Source of the DNA: Thermoplasmata archaeon
GTDB lineage: Archaea > Thermoplasmatota > Thermoplasmata > JAGHBH01
DNA: 15,007 nucleotides
Direction of reading: 5' to 3'
Assembly: GCA_021161085.1 (NCBI GenBank)
Contig: JAGHBH010000145.1
Span: 1-15,007 of the forward strand
In this document: piece by piece, positions 7,034 through 15,007 of the stretch
Numbering within the stretch: the first letter of the stretch is position 1
Layout: each line of letters opens with the position of its first letter
Made by a program: the position numbers and the translations under genes
Notes under the pieces: generated by a model
What the model was told of the DNA's origin: nothing
The model's database searches: none
The model's input: only the letters and a program-made list of their open reading frames with translations

Positions 7034-7159
7034 AGGGATAGACAGGGAGAATCGAGAGGACCGAAGGATAGAAGGAGGAAAAGGGAAGTTTCAGCATAAC
7101 GAGAATCTGTTACACCACTGCTATCAAGTACCGTGCTATTGTTTGTCTATGGCAACAGG
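7031..7159 (+). other. Intergenic purine-rich tract with GGATAGA-like units
   Basis: The first 60 bases after the winged-helix stop are strongly purine-rich and repeat GGGATAGA, AGGATAGA and GAGAGGA-type words. The rest (about 7091-7159) is mixed sequence. No ORF, stable hairpin or RNA gene was recognised here. Confidence 0.4.
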
Positions 7160-7168
7160 TTTATATAA
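7160..7168 (+). promoter_or_regulatory. Strong TATA box for the giant surface protein gene
   Basis: TTTATATAA is a near-perfect archaeal TATA box. A transcript start near 7190 would give a leader of about 20 bases, in which GGTGAGG (7199-7205) lies three bases before the ATG at 7209. Confidence 0.7.
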
Positions 7169-7208
7169 CAGGAAGAGGCATATACATGTAATTGTGAAGG
7201 TGAGGAAT

Positions 7209-10200
7209 ATGCGGACAAGTGGTGGTATTTCGTGCCGTTCAGCAGGGCGGGGTATCAGGCGCGGCCGTTCCGGTGTCAGCGAGATCATCGCCACCATCCT
7301 GACCCTGGCGATCACCGTGGTCCTGTTCACCAGCCTTTTCTTCTGGGTCAACGCCTTGGAAGGACCGCACCAGGCGGTCTTCTCCGACTTTGAAGCTTCC
7401 CTGGAAAACAGCGGCAGCACGTGGTGGCTGAACATCAGCCACAAGGGAGGGGAAGACCTGGAGAACTTCTCCACCCAGATCTACATCTTCCTTAACGACA
7501 GCGTGACGGCATCCATCTACGGCCTGGAAGACGGCGGGATAACGGACGGCGTGTGGAACATAGGGGAGACGTGGTCCCTTTCCATGACCGGGCTGTCCTG
7601 GGACACCAAGCTGGAGATCCAGATACTGGATACCCAGGACAGCTACATGGTCTGGCGTGGTGTGATAGGCGGCACCCTGGGTTCGGTCCGTCCGCTGATA
7701 TACGAGGCGTCCATCACACCGAACGAGGTGGCCCAGGGGGAGAATATCACCCTCACGGCCAAGGTGTATGATGGGGACGGGGATCTCTCCACGGTGTATA
7801 CCAATCTCTCCAGCATCGGCGGGCCGAACGTTTTCGCCCTGTCAGACCCGGAGGGCGATGGTGTCTATACCCGTGTGTACTCCCTTTCCCTCACGGCTCC
7901 CATGGGGATGAGCCTCATACCCTTCTTCGCCGTGGATGCCCAGAGCAACGTCTATCAGAGGGTGGTCTCCGTGACCGTTCTCCCCTGGGAGGATCGGGCC
8001 CCCGTGATAGAGTTCCAGAGGGCGATACCCAATCCGGTGTGGGAGAACCAGTTCTTCAACGTCAGCGCCAGGGTCACCGACCCCCAGGATGACCTCTCCG
8101 GCGTGTGGACAGTGGCCCATCCGGGCATACCGGACCTGTCTTCCAACAGGACCATGGACCTCACGGATGTCACGCCCATCTACCGCACGGGCTTCATCTC
8201 CGGGACGGGCATCCAGGCCCCCCAGATATCCCCTGCGGCCTACTCCAACTACACCCTGACGGTGTACGCCGAGGATGTCTATTCCCATTACGCCAGCGCC
8301 ACGTTCAACCTGACGGTGGTGAACAGCAGCACCCCGATAATCACCTGGGGGATCTCGGATCCGACCTCCATCCTGCGGGGTGAGGCCTTCCGTCTGCGTG
8401 CCAATGTGATAGACCAGGAGAACGATGTGGTCTCCGTGTATGCCGATCTAAGCGAGATGAACTCCAGCTGGACCAATGTACCCCTCTCCGGCTCCGGTTC
8501 CAGCCCCCTATGGGAGTCAGGGGACATCAACACCACCGATGTGGGCGAGGGAGATTACAACATCACGTTCCACGCCGTGGATGCGGTGGGCCATGCGGCT
8601 CTCCCCTATACCATCAGAGTGAGGGTGGTGAATTCCACTCCTGGTCTGGAGGAGACCCCGCCGTTCATAACCTCCGTCAGGATACTGTACGACCCGGTGA
8701 CGGCAGGAGACAATTTCCGTGTGCAGGCCACGGTCCTGGACATCAATGGGAACCTGGATCCCAACGACGTGAAGGTGAACCTCTCGGCCCTGGGCCTCGG
8801 CACGGTGTACATGAACGACACGGGCGACAACCACACCTTCGTCACGGGCAACATCACCTCCCCCACGCCCCCCACTCTTCCTGCGGATTATCTGCTGGTG
8901 GTGTGGGCCAACGACACCCTGAGGACGGACAACGGCTCGTGGGCCTACGTGGTCCTCCATCTGGTGGCCCCAGCCGGGGAGCTCACCAACCCCGATATAG
9001 CCCTGGTGCACATCTTCTTCAGCGACGAGCAGCCGGTGCATTCGCCGGAGACAGAGGTAACGGTGTCGTTCGAGGTCGTCAACCTGGGTGGGATGGGGGG
9101 AGCCTCGGAGGTGACCGCCACATTCGAGATATGGGATTACGGGCCCAGCGGCAGCAGTCTCGTCACCACGGTGACCAACGTGACGGTCTACGGGGTCCCT
9201 GTCCGGGTGTATCCGGATGACACCTGGCATCCCGACAGCGGTGGAAACCACCGGATAGTGGTGAGACTGATAGGCTCCAATCCGGCGGAGGACGCCGAGG
9301 CCGACCCGGACAACAACGAGGTTGAGAGGAATATAACGGTCCTGCCGTCCATACTGCTGGTGGACGACGACCACGCCCCCAGGGACGGCAGCCAGTGGGA
9401 TGTGGTCAGCTGGATGTACTCGGCTCTGGACGCCTCCGGTTTCCTGGATTCCACTGACGTTTACACTGTCACGGGGACGGACGGGCCGACCTTCAACAGC
9501 GGGGACACGCCCCTCATCGACTATGACATCCTCATCTGGATGACCGGCTATGAGACATCCAACACCCTGACGGCCAACGACAGGGCGAACCTGCAGCAGT
9601 TCCTGGCTCTCAACAGGACCCTGTGGCTCATCAGCGAGGGGGCGATGAACGATCCGGGGATAGTCAACTGGGTGTGGCCTACCGGGGAGCATGTTCTCAG
9701 GGTGACGGCTCCCACCACGGACAGCGGTCCGGCGGATCCGATAATGGGAGATGCGAACCACACGGTGACCGCCGGGCTGGTGTACAACATCACCAACCGC
9801 GGGCCGTATTCACGCGGAGATTATCTGACACCGGAGGCGGACGCGGATGTCATGTTCAGGGATTCCAACGGGATAAACGCCGTCAGCTACAACCGGAGCT
9901 ATACCACCGTTTTCTTCTCCTGGGAGTTCTCCAAGATACTGTATCCGGCTGATCAGACCATGCTCGTCTACAAGGTCCTCCAGTGGCTCGGCGGTATCGA
10001 GGTCCAGACCGGTGAGGACATCGCCATCTCCCAGGTTTCGGTAAGCCCCCAGATGCCGAGCTACAAGGACAACGTCACGCTCACCGCCACCATAAGGAAC
10101 AACGGGGCCAGCGCCTGGAGTGTGTCCGTCGGGTTCTACATAGACGACACAAGGCTCACGGCCAGCGACCCCAGGGTCTACACCAGCCCATCCGGGATCT

Positions 10201-13200
10201 ACAAGGACACCGTATACTTGGTTCCGGGGGCCGAGGGCGATGTGACCATAACATTCCAGGCGGATTTCGACCCCGGCAACCATGTCATAAGGATAGTGGC
10301 GGATCCCGACAACGCCATAGAGGAGACCAACGAGCTCAACAACGAGATATCCCTGGACAACCCCATCTTCAACCTCACCCTCTACATCAAGTACACCCTT
10401 CTGATAGTGGACGATGACGGGAGCGCCAACAACGGGGGCACGTTCTACAACACCACCGCCAACCTCACCAGTGCCATAGACTATCTGGGGTACAACTACA
10501 CGTTCTACACCGTCGCACCGGGCACGGCCAACTATCCCTCCGGACCCGGTGCGGACTATCTCTCCAAGTTCAAGGCGGTCATCTGGATGTGCGGCCAGGC
10601 GGCCACCAACACCCTCACCGCCACGGATCAGACGGTCCTCCGGGACTACGTGAACAACGAGAGCGGCCAGCTGTGGCTCATAGGTCAGGACATCCTGAAA
10701 GATCTCACCGGCGGTGTGGATGGCAATCTGTCGGTGGGGTCGTTCGCCCGGGACATACTCCACGTGCAGGCGGTCTACCATGATGTGGGGACGCCGGATC
10801 CCGTTGAGGGGGTGCTCTATGACGGGATAACCCACGGGATGAGATATCAGACCGACGACACGCCCTTCGTGTCCGCCGGAGGGTCGGATGAGGGTGATAG
10901 GATAATCCCCACATCCGATGCCCATGGCATCTTCTGGCAGGACGAGGACCACACACGGTTCAACGCCCTCGCGTGGGAGGATCCCTCCACGGACGCCCGG
11001 GTGGTGTTCATGCCCTGGGAGTATGCGTTCATAAGCGGGCTGTTCGAGAGGCCCATCACCGTGGGCGGCGGGAGCACCAGGGCGGTTATCTGGTCGGATG
11101 GCTTCGAGACCGGGGATTACAGCGGCGGCCCATGGACGGAGGGAGGCAATACGGGTAGAGTGGAGGTGAGCAATGCGAACCCGCACACCGGCACCTATAG
11201 CGTGAGATACCGCGGGGCCTCAACCTTGTTGGGTTCCCCTAAACAGGCAAACATATGGACCGAAAAGGATCTCAGTGCTTACACGAGCGCCACCCTCACG
11301 TTCTGGTGGACGTGCTCCGGTTTTGATTCGGGCGAGTTCGTGAGGCTTGACCTGTCCCCTGATGGCGGGTCCACATGGGACAACAACGTGAGGAGCATAA
11401 CAGGAAGCACCGGCTGGACCCAGGAGACCGTGGACTTGTCCGGCTACCTCACGAGCAACATGAGGATACGGATATGGTTCAGGGCGGACAGCAACAACGA
11501 GAAGGGTTATGTTGACGATTTCGCCATAGACGCCGGTGCCGGGGGCGTCTCCATAACGGCCGCCAGCGTGGATCCCGATCCCACCGATGAGGCCGGGACG
11601 GCCACCCTCTATGTCACCGGGGAGGCCGAGGCGGGGCATACGGTCCAGACCATCCAGTACTGGTCTGACGTGGACGGGACCCATAGGACCATGACCCCCG
11701 ATGACGGGTCCTTTGACAGTCAGACGGAAGATGCACACGCGGATGTGGACGTATCCACCTGGCCTGCCGGTATGCACTATTTCGATGTCGTGGGCCAGGA
11801 TGATGGGGGCACATGGGGCAATCCCCTGAGGGTGTATTTCAATGTGACCGCCGACTCGCCTGCTACCTTAGAGGTGGTTGCCAATCCCAATCCCACGGAC
11901 GAGGCGACCACAATTGACATCTCTGCAACAGTGAGCGACAAGTGGTCTAACATACAGGCCGCCGAGTGGTGGTGGGCCTCCGACCCGAATATACCGGGCA
12001 GCGGGGATCAGGGTGCGGGGAACAACAATCCGATGGTTCCGGATGACGGGTCTTTTGACAATACCACCGAGATCGTGGTGGCATCCAATATTGACATCTC
12101 TTCTATCCCCCAGGGCACTTACAGGCTGTTTGTGAGGGCCCAGGATGTGAACGGCTACTGGAATGTCACAGGGCCCAGTGACGCCAATACAACGACCTTT
12201 GTGGATGTAACGATAACCACCTCTCCCCCGGTGACCAGCAATGTCCAGGTAACTCCGGACCCCACCAACGGGGCCACGACCGTGCATGTGACAGCGGACG
12301 TGATAGATGGCAACAGTCTGATCAGCGAGGCGGAGGCTTTCATCGACTCCGACCCGGGAGAGGGCAACGGCTATCCTCTCACCGTTCCGTCTCACACCTT
12401 GGCGGATTATCCCATAACCGTTTACGGCGACATCTCGATAACCGGCCTCGCCCTGGGAGACCATATAATGTATGTGCGGGCTAGACAGCAGAGTGACGGG
12501 GCGTGGGGCCTCCCTGACGCCAGGGTGTTCAAGGTCACGGAGCCTGACACCACAGGACCGGATGCGCTGGATGTTCAGGCTACCCCGAACCCCACCTCAG
12601 GGGCCCTTACGGTCTCGTTGACCGCGGTGATAAGGGATGCGAGGACGACCATCATGGCTGCGGAGTATTTCGTGGGCATCTATGGGGCAGGGGGTACGGG
12701 CACCCCCATGTACCCCACGGACGGAACGTTCAACAGCAACCCCGATAATGTGAATGTCACGATAGATGTCAGCTCGTGGACGTATGGGACCTACACACTC
12801 TACGTGCGCGGAGAGGATGCCGAGGGGAACTGGGGGCCGGTCTCCAGTGTTGTCCTCACGGTCTCCCGTCCTCCCCTGGAAGAGAGGCTGGGGGCTCAAT
12901 CCGAACTGGCGTTCATGGTGTTGAAGTTCTTCGAGCATCCCGAGGAGAGGCCAGAGCTGAGGGTTGTCTCCGTTGACATCAACATATCCGGAGCGAGCGT
13001 GGGCCAGGATGTGCATCCAATGCTTGGGGGCTCCTATCTCGTGTCTGCCGAGGTTTATAACAACGGCGGAGCCACCGTGAGCGCGGTGGTCAAGCTGCTG
13101 GATGGTGACAACATCATCTCCACCCAGAACGTGCTCCTGGCGGCGTACAGCCGTACCAGGGTGGAGGGTATCTGGACGCCCCTGGTCGTCGGCGAGAGGA

Positions 13201-15007
13201 ACATAATAGTCCAGGTGGTTCAGGACTCCAACGAGGTATTCACCTTCAACAACATAGCCTACAGAACGGTGCGCACCTATTTCTTCTACGATGATATGGA
13301 GGACGGCCCCGGAAAATGGAGTCATTCGGACACGGTGCTTTTGATAAATGGGGAGGGGCCCCTGGATTTCCTGGACAATCCCATAAACACGACCATCGCA
13401 TACAACTGGACAAGGAACGATTTCAACGTCACCAGCAATACCTCCCACAGCTACAACATATCCTTCTATGCCCAGGAGAGCGTTGGCGAGATGGTGGTGA
13501 GCAACGGTAGCAGGATGCCCCTGGATGTAGCCATTGTGATAGACACCTCCGGTTCCATGAGGAAGGATCCCGATGGGGATGGGAACACCAAGTCGGATGA
13601 TGCCGTGGCTGCGGCACAGACCTTCATAGGCATGTTGAACGAGACCGACAGGGCCACGATCTTCGGTTTCTCAAGCGAGAAACCGCAGCAGAAGCTCGGC
13701 TTCCGGTGGGCTACCGGCGGTGGGAAGACGGCGTTGAACAATACGATAAAGAATTTGGTATTCCAGGACAATACTCCCATATGGGATACCATCGGGGCGG
13801 CCATGAACTACGTGCAGAGCAACCCCCGACAGCCGGGTGATCCTAATTATGGAACTCCGGGAGAGGATTACCTTCAGGTGGTCATAGCACTCACGGACGG
13901 TGACGACTATGGGAATGAGGGTTGGGAGGATGGGAGTGAGACATACTGTCCGGGGTCCGAGCCTGGAAGCAGCTATCTGACCTCCACCTGGGGCCGGCCC
14001 GGGGGTCTCTACTGGGGAGATCCCGCGGCCACCTTCAGGAACCAGGATGGTAGCGGGGGACATGATGTCCGCCGGTATACCAGCGGCTGGGTGGGCTACT
14101 CCATGCAGTGGATAAACCTCGACGACGAGAGCAGGACGGGACTGATCCACGCCAACATGCGCGTCTACACCATAGGGTTGGGTGTGCGCCCGCAGGCGAG
14201 CAACAGCAGCGCCGGGGGCTACATCTCCAACACGAGCGCTGACTATCCGTTCACCACGGAATACGATCTCAAGAAGATAGCGGTGACCTCAAGCCAGGGA
14301 GGAGGGAACGGCGAGTATTATTACGAGGACACCGGATCCGGGTTGACGAGCATATTCCAGGAGATATTCACCAAGGTATCCAACGGGACCACGGGGGTGG
14401 TGAGCAGAGGCTCCGGTTCCCGTCTCTCGGGCGGCTCCAGGGCCAACTCGACCTTGACCATAGCGGAGACGGAGACGTTCAGTCTGGCGGGAGTGGACTC
14501 TGCGACCCTGTCCTTCTACCACAAATACAACCTGGCGATAGGTGTGAACGGCGGTGTCGTGATGGTGGGCAACTCCACGGACGGCACCTCCTTCCTCTAC
14601 AGATACATGATTCCCAAGGAATCCTATCCCGGCAACCTGTGGCTGGAGGAGACGGAGTACGACGACTTCAACCGCGTGGTCCGCTGGTGTTACAACGGCG
14701 TGAGCGCGGGCGGCACCTTTGACTGGGAGCACAGCGAGGTTGATCTGAGTCCCTTCGTGGGGTCGCAATATGTGCGGGTCAGATTTGTGTATTATGATTA
14801 CGGGGGAGGGGGCGGAGGCGGCTGGTGGCTGGACGATATCAAGGTCTCCGTCACCAGGAGCGACGACCTGAATGTTACCACCGACTCGTGGGATCAGTGG
14901 GCTCTCACCTCGAGCGACTCCCACAGCGGCCTCTATTCGTGGCACAACGTAGACCCCTCCAAGGGATATTTCAAGGGCGGTCTGGACAACAGCCTGTACA
15001 CCCAGCC
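7209..15007 (+). CDS. Giant cell-surface protein with pilin-like N-terminus, Ig-like, CARDB, amidotransferase-like, jelly-roll and VWA domains (C-terminus cut by window edge)
   Basis: One frame stays open for 2,599 codons to the right edge. In order: a basic leader and pilin-like segment, GRSGVSEIIATILTLAITVV (19-38), cut site probably Gly22|Val23; four Ig-like domains (about 161-262, 264-373, 375-477, 483-592); CARDB 1 (596-713) and an amidotransferase-like domain (714-930); a second copy of that pair (938-1056, 1063-1292); a jelly roll starting WSDGFETGD (1295-1445); four Ig-like repeats (1449-1895); CARDB 3 (1917-2020); a jelly-roll start DDMEDGPGKW (2028); VWA (2105-2390); jelly-roll strands (about 2398-2546); and the start of another jelly roll (2560 on). 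Many NxS/T sequons fit an exported, glycosylated protein anchored by the N-terminal helix. A role in adhesion or the cell envelope is likely; the ligand is unknown. Confidence 0.9.
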   Translation, partial: MRTSGGISCRSAGRGIRRGRSGVSEIIATILTLAITVVLFTSLFFWVNALEGPHQAVFSDFEASLENSGSTWWLNISHKGGEDLENFSTQIYIFLNDSVTASIYGLEDGGITDGVWNIGETWSLSMTGLSWDTKLEIQILDTQDSYMVWRGVIGGTLGSVRPLIYEASITPNEVAQGENITLTAKVYDGDGDLSTVYTNLSSIGGPNVFALSDPEGDGVYTRVYSLSLTAPMGMSLIPFFAVDAQSNVYQRVVSVTVLPWEDRAPVIEFQRAIPNPVWENQFFNVSARVTDPQDDLSGVWTVAHPGIPDLSSNRTMDLTDVTPIYRTGFISGTGIQAPQISPAAYSNYTLTVYAEDVYSHYASATFNLTVVNSSTPIITWGISDPTSILRGEAFRLRANVIDQENDVVSVYADLSEMNSSWTNVPLSGSGSSPLWESGDINTTDVGEGDYNITFHAVDAVGHAALPYTIRVRVVNSTPGLEETPPFITSVRILYDPVTAGDNFRVQATVLDINGNLDPNDVKVNLSALGLGTVYMNDTGDNHTFVTGNITSPTPPTLPADYLLVVWANDTLRTDNGSWAYVVLHLVAPAGELTNPDIALVHIFFSDEQPVHSPETEVTVSFEVVNLGGMGGASEVTATFEIWDYGPSGSSLVTTVTNVTVYGVPVRVYPDDTWHPDSGGNHRIVVRLIGSNPAEDAEADPDNNEVERNITVLPSILLVDDDHAPRDGSQWDVVSWMYSALDASGFLDSTDVYTVTGTDGPTFNSGDTPLIDYDILIWMTGYETSNTLTANDRANLQQFLALNRTLWLISEGAMNDPGIVNWVWPTGEHVLRVTAPTTDSGPADPIMGDANHTVTAGLVYNITNRGPYSRGDYLTPEADADVMFRDSNGINAVSYNRSYTTVFFSWEFSKILYPADQTMLVYKVLQWLGGIEVQTGEDIAISQVSVSPQMPSYKDNVTLTATIRNNGASAWSVSVGFYIDDTRLTASDPRVYTSPSGIYKDTVYLVPGAEGDVTITFQADFDPGNHVIRIVADPDNAIEETNELNNEISLDNPIFNLTLYIKYTLLIVDDDGSANNGGTFYNTTANLTSAIDYLGYNYTFYTVAPGTANYPSGPGADYLSKFKAVIWMCGQAATNTLTATDQTVLRDYVNNESGQLWLIGQDILKDLTGGVDGNLSVGSFARDILHVQAVYHDVGTPDPVEGVLYDGITHGMRYQTDDTPFVSAGGSDEGDRIIPTSDAHGIFWQDEDHTRFNALAWEDPSTDARVVFMPWEYAFISGLFERPITVGGGSTRAVIWSDGFETGDYSGGPWTEGGNTGRVEVSNANPHTGTYSVRYRGASTLLGSPKQANIWTEKDLSAYTSATLTFWWTCSGFDSGEFVRLDLSPDGGSTWDNNVRSITGSTGWTQETVDLSGYLTSNMRIRIWFRADSNNEKGYVDDFAIDAGAGGVSITAASVDPDPTDEAGTATLYVTGEAEAGHTVQTIQYWSDVDGTHRTMTPDDGSFDSQTEDAHADVDVSTWPAGMHYFDVVGQDDGGTWGNPLRVYFNVTADSPATLEVVANPNPTDEATTIDISATVSDKWSNIQAAEWWWASDPNIPGSGDQGAGNNNPMVPDDGSFDNTTEIVVASNIDISSIPQGTYRLFVRAQDVNGYWNVTGPSDANTTTFVDVTITTSPPVTSNVQVTPDPTNGATTVHVTADVIDGNSLISEAEAFIDSDPGEGNGYPLTVPSHTLADYPITVYGDISITGLALGDHIMYVRARQQSDGAWGLPDARVFKVTEPDTTGPDALDVQATPNPTSGALTVSLTAVIRDARTTIMAAEYFVGIYGAGGTGTPMYPTDGTFNSNPDNVNVTIDVSSWTYGTYTLYVRGEDAEGNWGPVSSVVLTVSRPPLEERLGAQSELAFMVLKFFEHPEERPELRVVSVDINISGASVGQDVHPMLGGSYLVSAEVYNNGGATVSAVVKLLDGDNIISTQNVLLAAYSRTRVEGIWTPLVVGERNIIVQVVQDSNEVFTFNNIAYRTVRTYFFYDDMEDGPGKWSHSDTVLLINGEGPLDFLDNPINTTIAYNWTRNDFNVTSNTSHSYNISFYAQESVGEMVVSNGSRMPLDVAIVIDTSGSMRKDPDGDGNTKSDDAVAAAQTFIGMLNETDRATIFGFSSEKPQQKLGFRWATGGGKTALNNTIKNLVFQDNTPIWDTIGAAMNYVQSNPRQPGDPNYGTPGEDYLQVVIALTDGDDYGNEGWEDGSETYCPGSEPGSSYLTSTWGRPGGLYWGDPAATFRNQDGSGGHDVRRYTSGWVGYSMQWINLDDESRTGLIHANMRVYTIGLGVRPQASNSSAGGYISNTSADYPFTTEYDLKKIAVTSSQGGGNGEYYYEDTGSGLTSIFQEIFTKVSNGTTGVVSRGSGSRLSGGSRANSTLTIAETETFSLAGVDSATLSFYHKYNLAIGVNGGVVMVGNSTDGTSFLYRYMIPKESYPGNLWLEETEYDDFNRVVRWCYNGVSAGGTFDWEHSEVDLSPFVGSQYVRVRFVYYDYGGGGGGGWWLDDIKVSVTRSDDLNVTTDSWDQWALTSSDSHSGLYSWHNVDPSKGYFKGGLDNSLYTQ
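7263..7352 (+). other. Type IV pilin-like N-terminal segment of the giant protein
   Basis: Residues 19-48 combine Arg-Gly, the GVSE motif at 22-25 and a 22-residue hydrophobic helix ending in FFWVN, as in archaeal type IV pilin N-termini (Pilin_N family). Prepilin peptidase would cut before Val23. On a protein of this size it could be an anchor or a means of incorporation into a pilus-like structure. Confidence 0.7.
8994..11087 (+). repeat. Tandem duplication of a CARDB plus amidotransferase-like module
   Basis: The first copy covers residues 596-930 and the second 938-1292. Equivalent points are exactly 349 residues apart: LLVDDD at 716-721 aligns with LLIVDDD at 1064-1070, and IWMTGYETSNTLTANDR (from 776) with IWMCGQAATNTLTATDQ (from 1125). 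Each CARDB ends in a typical N-N-E turn (DPDNNEVERN, NELNNEISL). The fold resembles class I glutamine amidotransferases, but the usual G-x-C-x-G nucleophile elbow is absent: the aligned residue is Thr779 in copy 1 and Cys1128 in copy 2. These are probably structural or binding domains. Confidence 0.7.
11553..12893 (+). repeat. Four Ig-like repeats of about 100-125 residues
   Basis: The units start near residues 1449, 1552, 1676 and 1785. Each opens with a matching phrase: VDPDPTDEAGTA, ANPNPTDEATTI, VTPDPTNGATTV and ATPNPTSGALTV. Each closes with a strand of the type YxLxVRxxDxxGxW (YRLFVRAQDVNGYW, YTLYVRGEDAEGNW). DGSFD or DGTFN recurs in three of them. They form an extended stalk between the first jelly roll and CARDB 3. 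Confidence 0.75.
13521..14375 (+). other. VWA domain with MIDAS metal site in the giant protein
   Basis: DVAIVIDTSGSM carries the DxSxS motif at Asp2112, Ser2114 and Ser2116. TPIWDTIG supplies a candidate MIDAS Thr (2189), and ALTDGDDYG the Asp (2230). A region of about 80 residues after TDGDDYG, with one Cys and many Gly and aromatic residues, lies before the next core strand (MRVYTIGLG). VWA domains with an intact MIDAS bind a divalent metal and often a protein ligand. It is flanked by jelly-roll-like sequence on both sides. Confidence 0.8.

Noticed and set aside
7209..7250. Cys9 of the giant protein as a lipoprotein attachment site
   Set aside because: No hydrophobic stretch precedes it, so there is no lipobox; the hydrophobic helix comes after the GVSE motif, as in pilins.
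8517..11186. Two long minus-strand ORFs (414 and 458 residues) antisense to the giant gene
   Set aside because: They mirror a clearly coding plus-strand frame in GC-rich DNA, are rich in His, Gly, Val and Arg with no domain, and lack convincing ribosome sites.

Overview
The window is archaeal. Evidence is a ribosomal protein S3Ae gene (an archaeal/eukaryotic family), TATA boxes of the TTTATATA type about 25-30 bases before likely transcript starts, GGAGG/GGTGA Shine-Dalgarno sites, a KaiC/RAD55-type ATPase, and an archaeal type IV pilin-like N-terminus on a giant surface protein. GC-rich coding DNA with frequent ATA (Ile) and AGG (Arg) codons, zinc ribbons followed by a TNG-rich linker and membrane segment, and CARDB-rich surface proteins make a Thermoplasmatota-type euryarchaeon my best guess. 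That placement is inference, not proof.

Layout. Positions 1-4462 are minus strand, transcribed leftwards. In order of transcription they are S3Ae with a C-terminal helix-hairpin-helix extension (4462-3482), a KaiC-like ATPase (3429-2482) and a double winged-helix protein (2471-1779). These three are closely spaced with no obvious internal promoter, so they look like one operon. A separate TATA box then precedes a gene for a membrane protein with two cytoplasmic zinc ribbons, 14 TNG tripeptides, one membrane helix and an external beta domain; it runs off the left edge without a stop (1620-1).

Positions 4681-15007 are plus strand, divergent from S3Ae. They hold a small secreted protein (4681-5316), a protein made of about eight TPR units (5484-6545), a small winged-helix protein (6590-7033), and a giant surface protein that starts at 7209 and is still open at the right edge (2,599 codons in the window). 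The giant protein has a pilin-like N-terminus, four Ig-like domains, a duplicated CARDB plus glutamine-amidotransferase-like module, a jelly-roll domain, four more Ig-like repeats, a third CARDB, a VWA domain with an apparently intact MIDAS metal site, and jelly-roll segments around and after it.

How it may fit together. The left operon couples a core translation protein to an ATPase and a probable DNA-binding regulator. The right half looks like cell-surface and accessory genes. The TPR and small winged-helix genes lie next to each other and directly before the giant gene, so a regulatory link is possible but unproven. No RNA genes, CRISPR arrays, insertion sequences or clear mobile elements were seen, and no gene-free stretch exceeds 300 bases.
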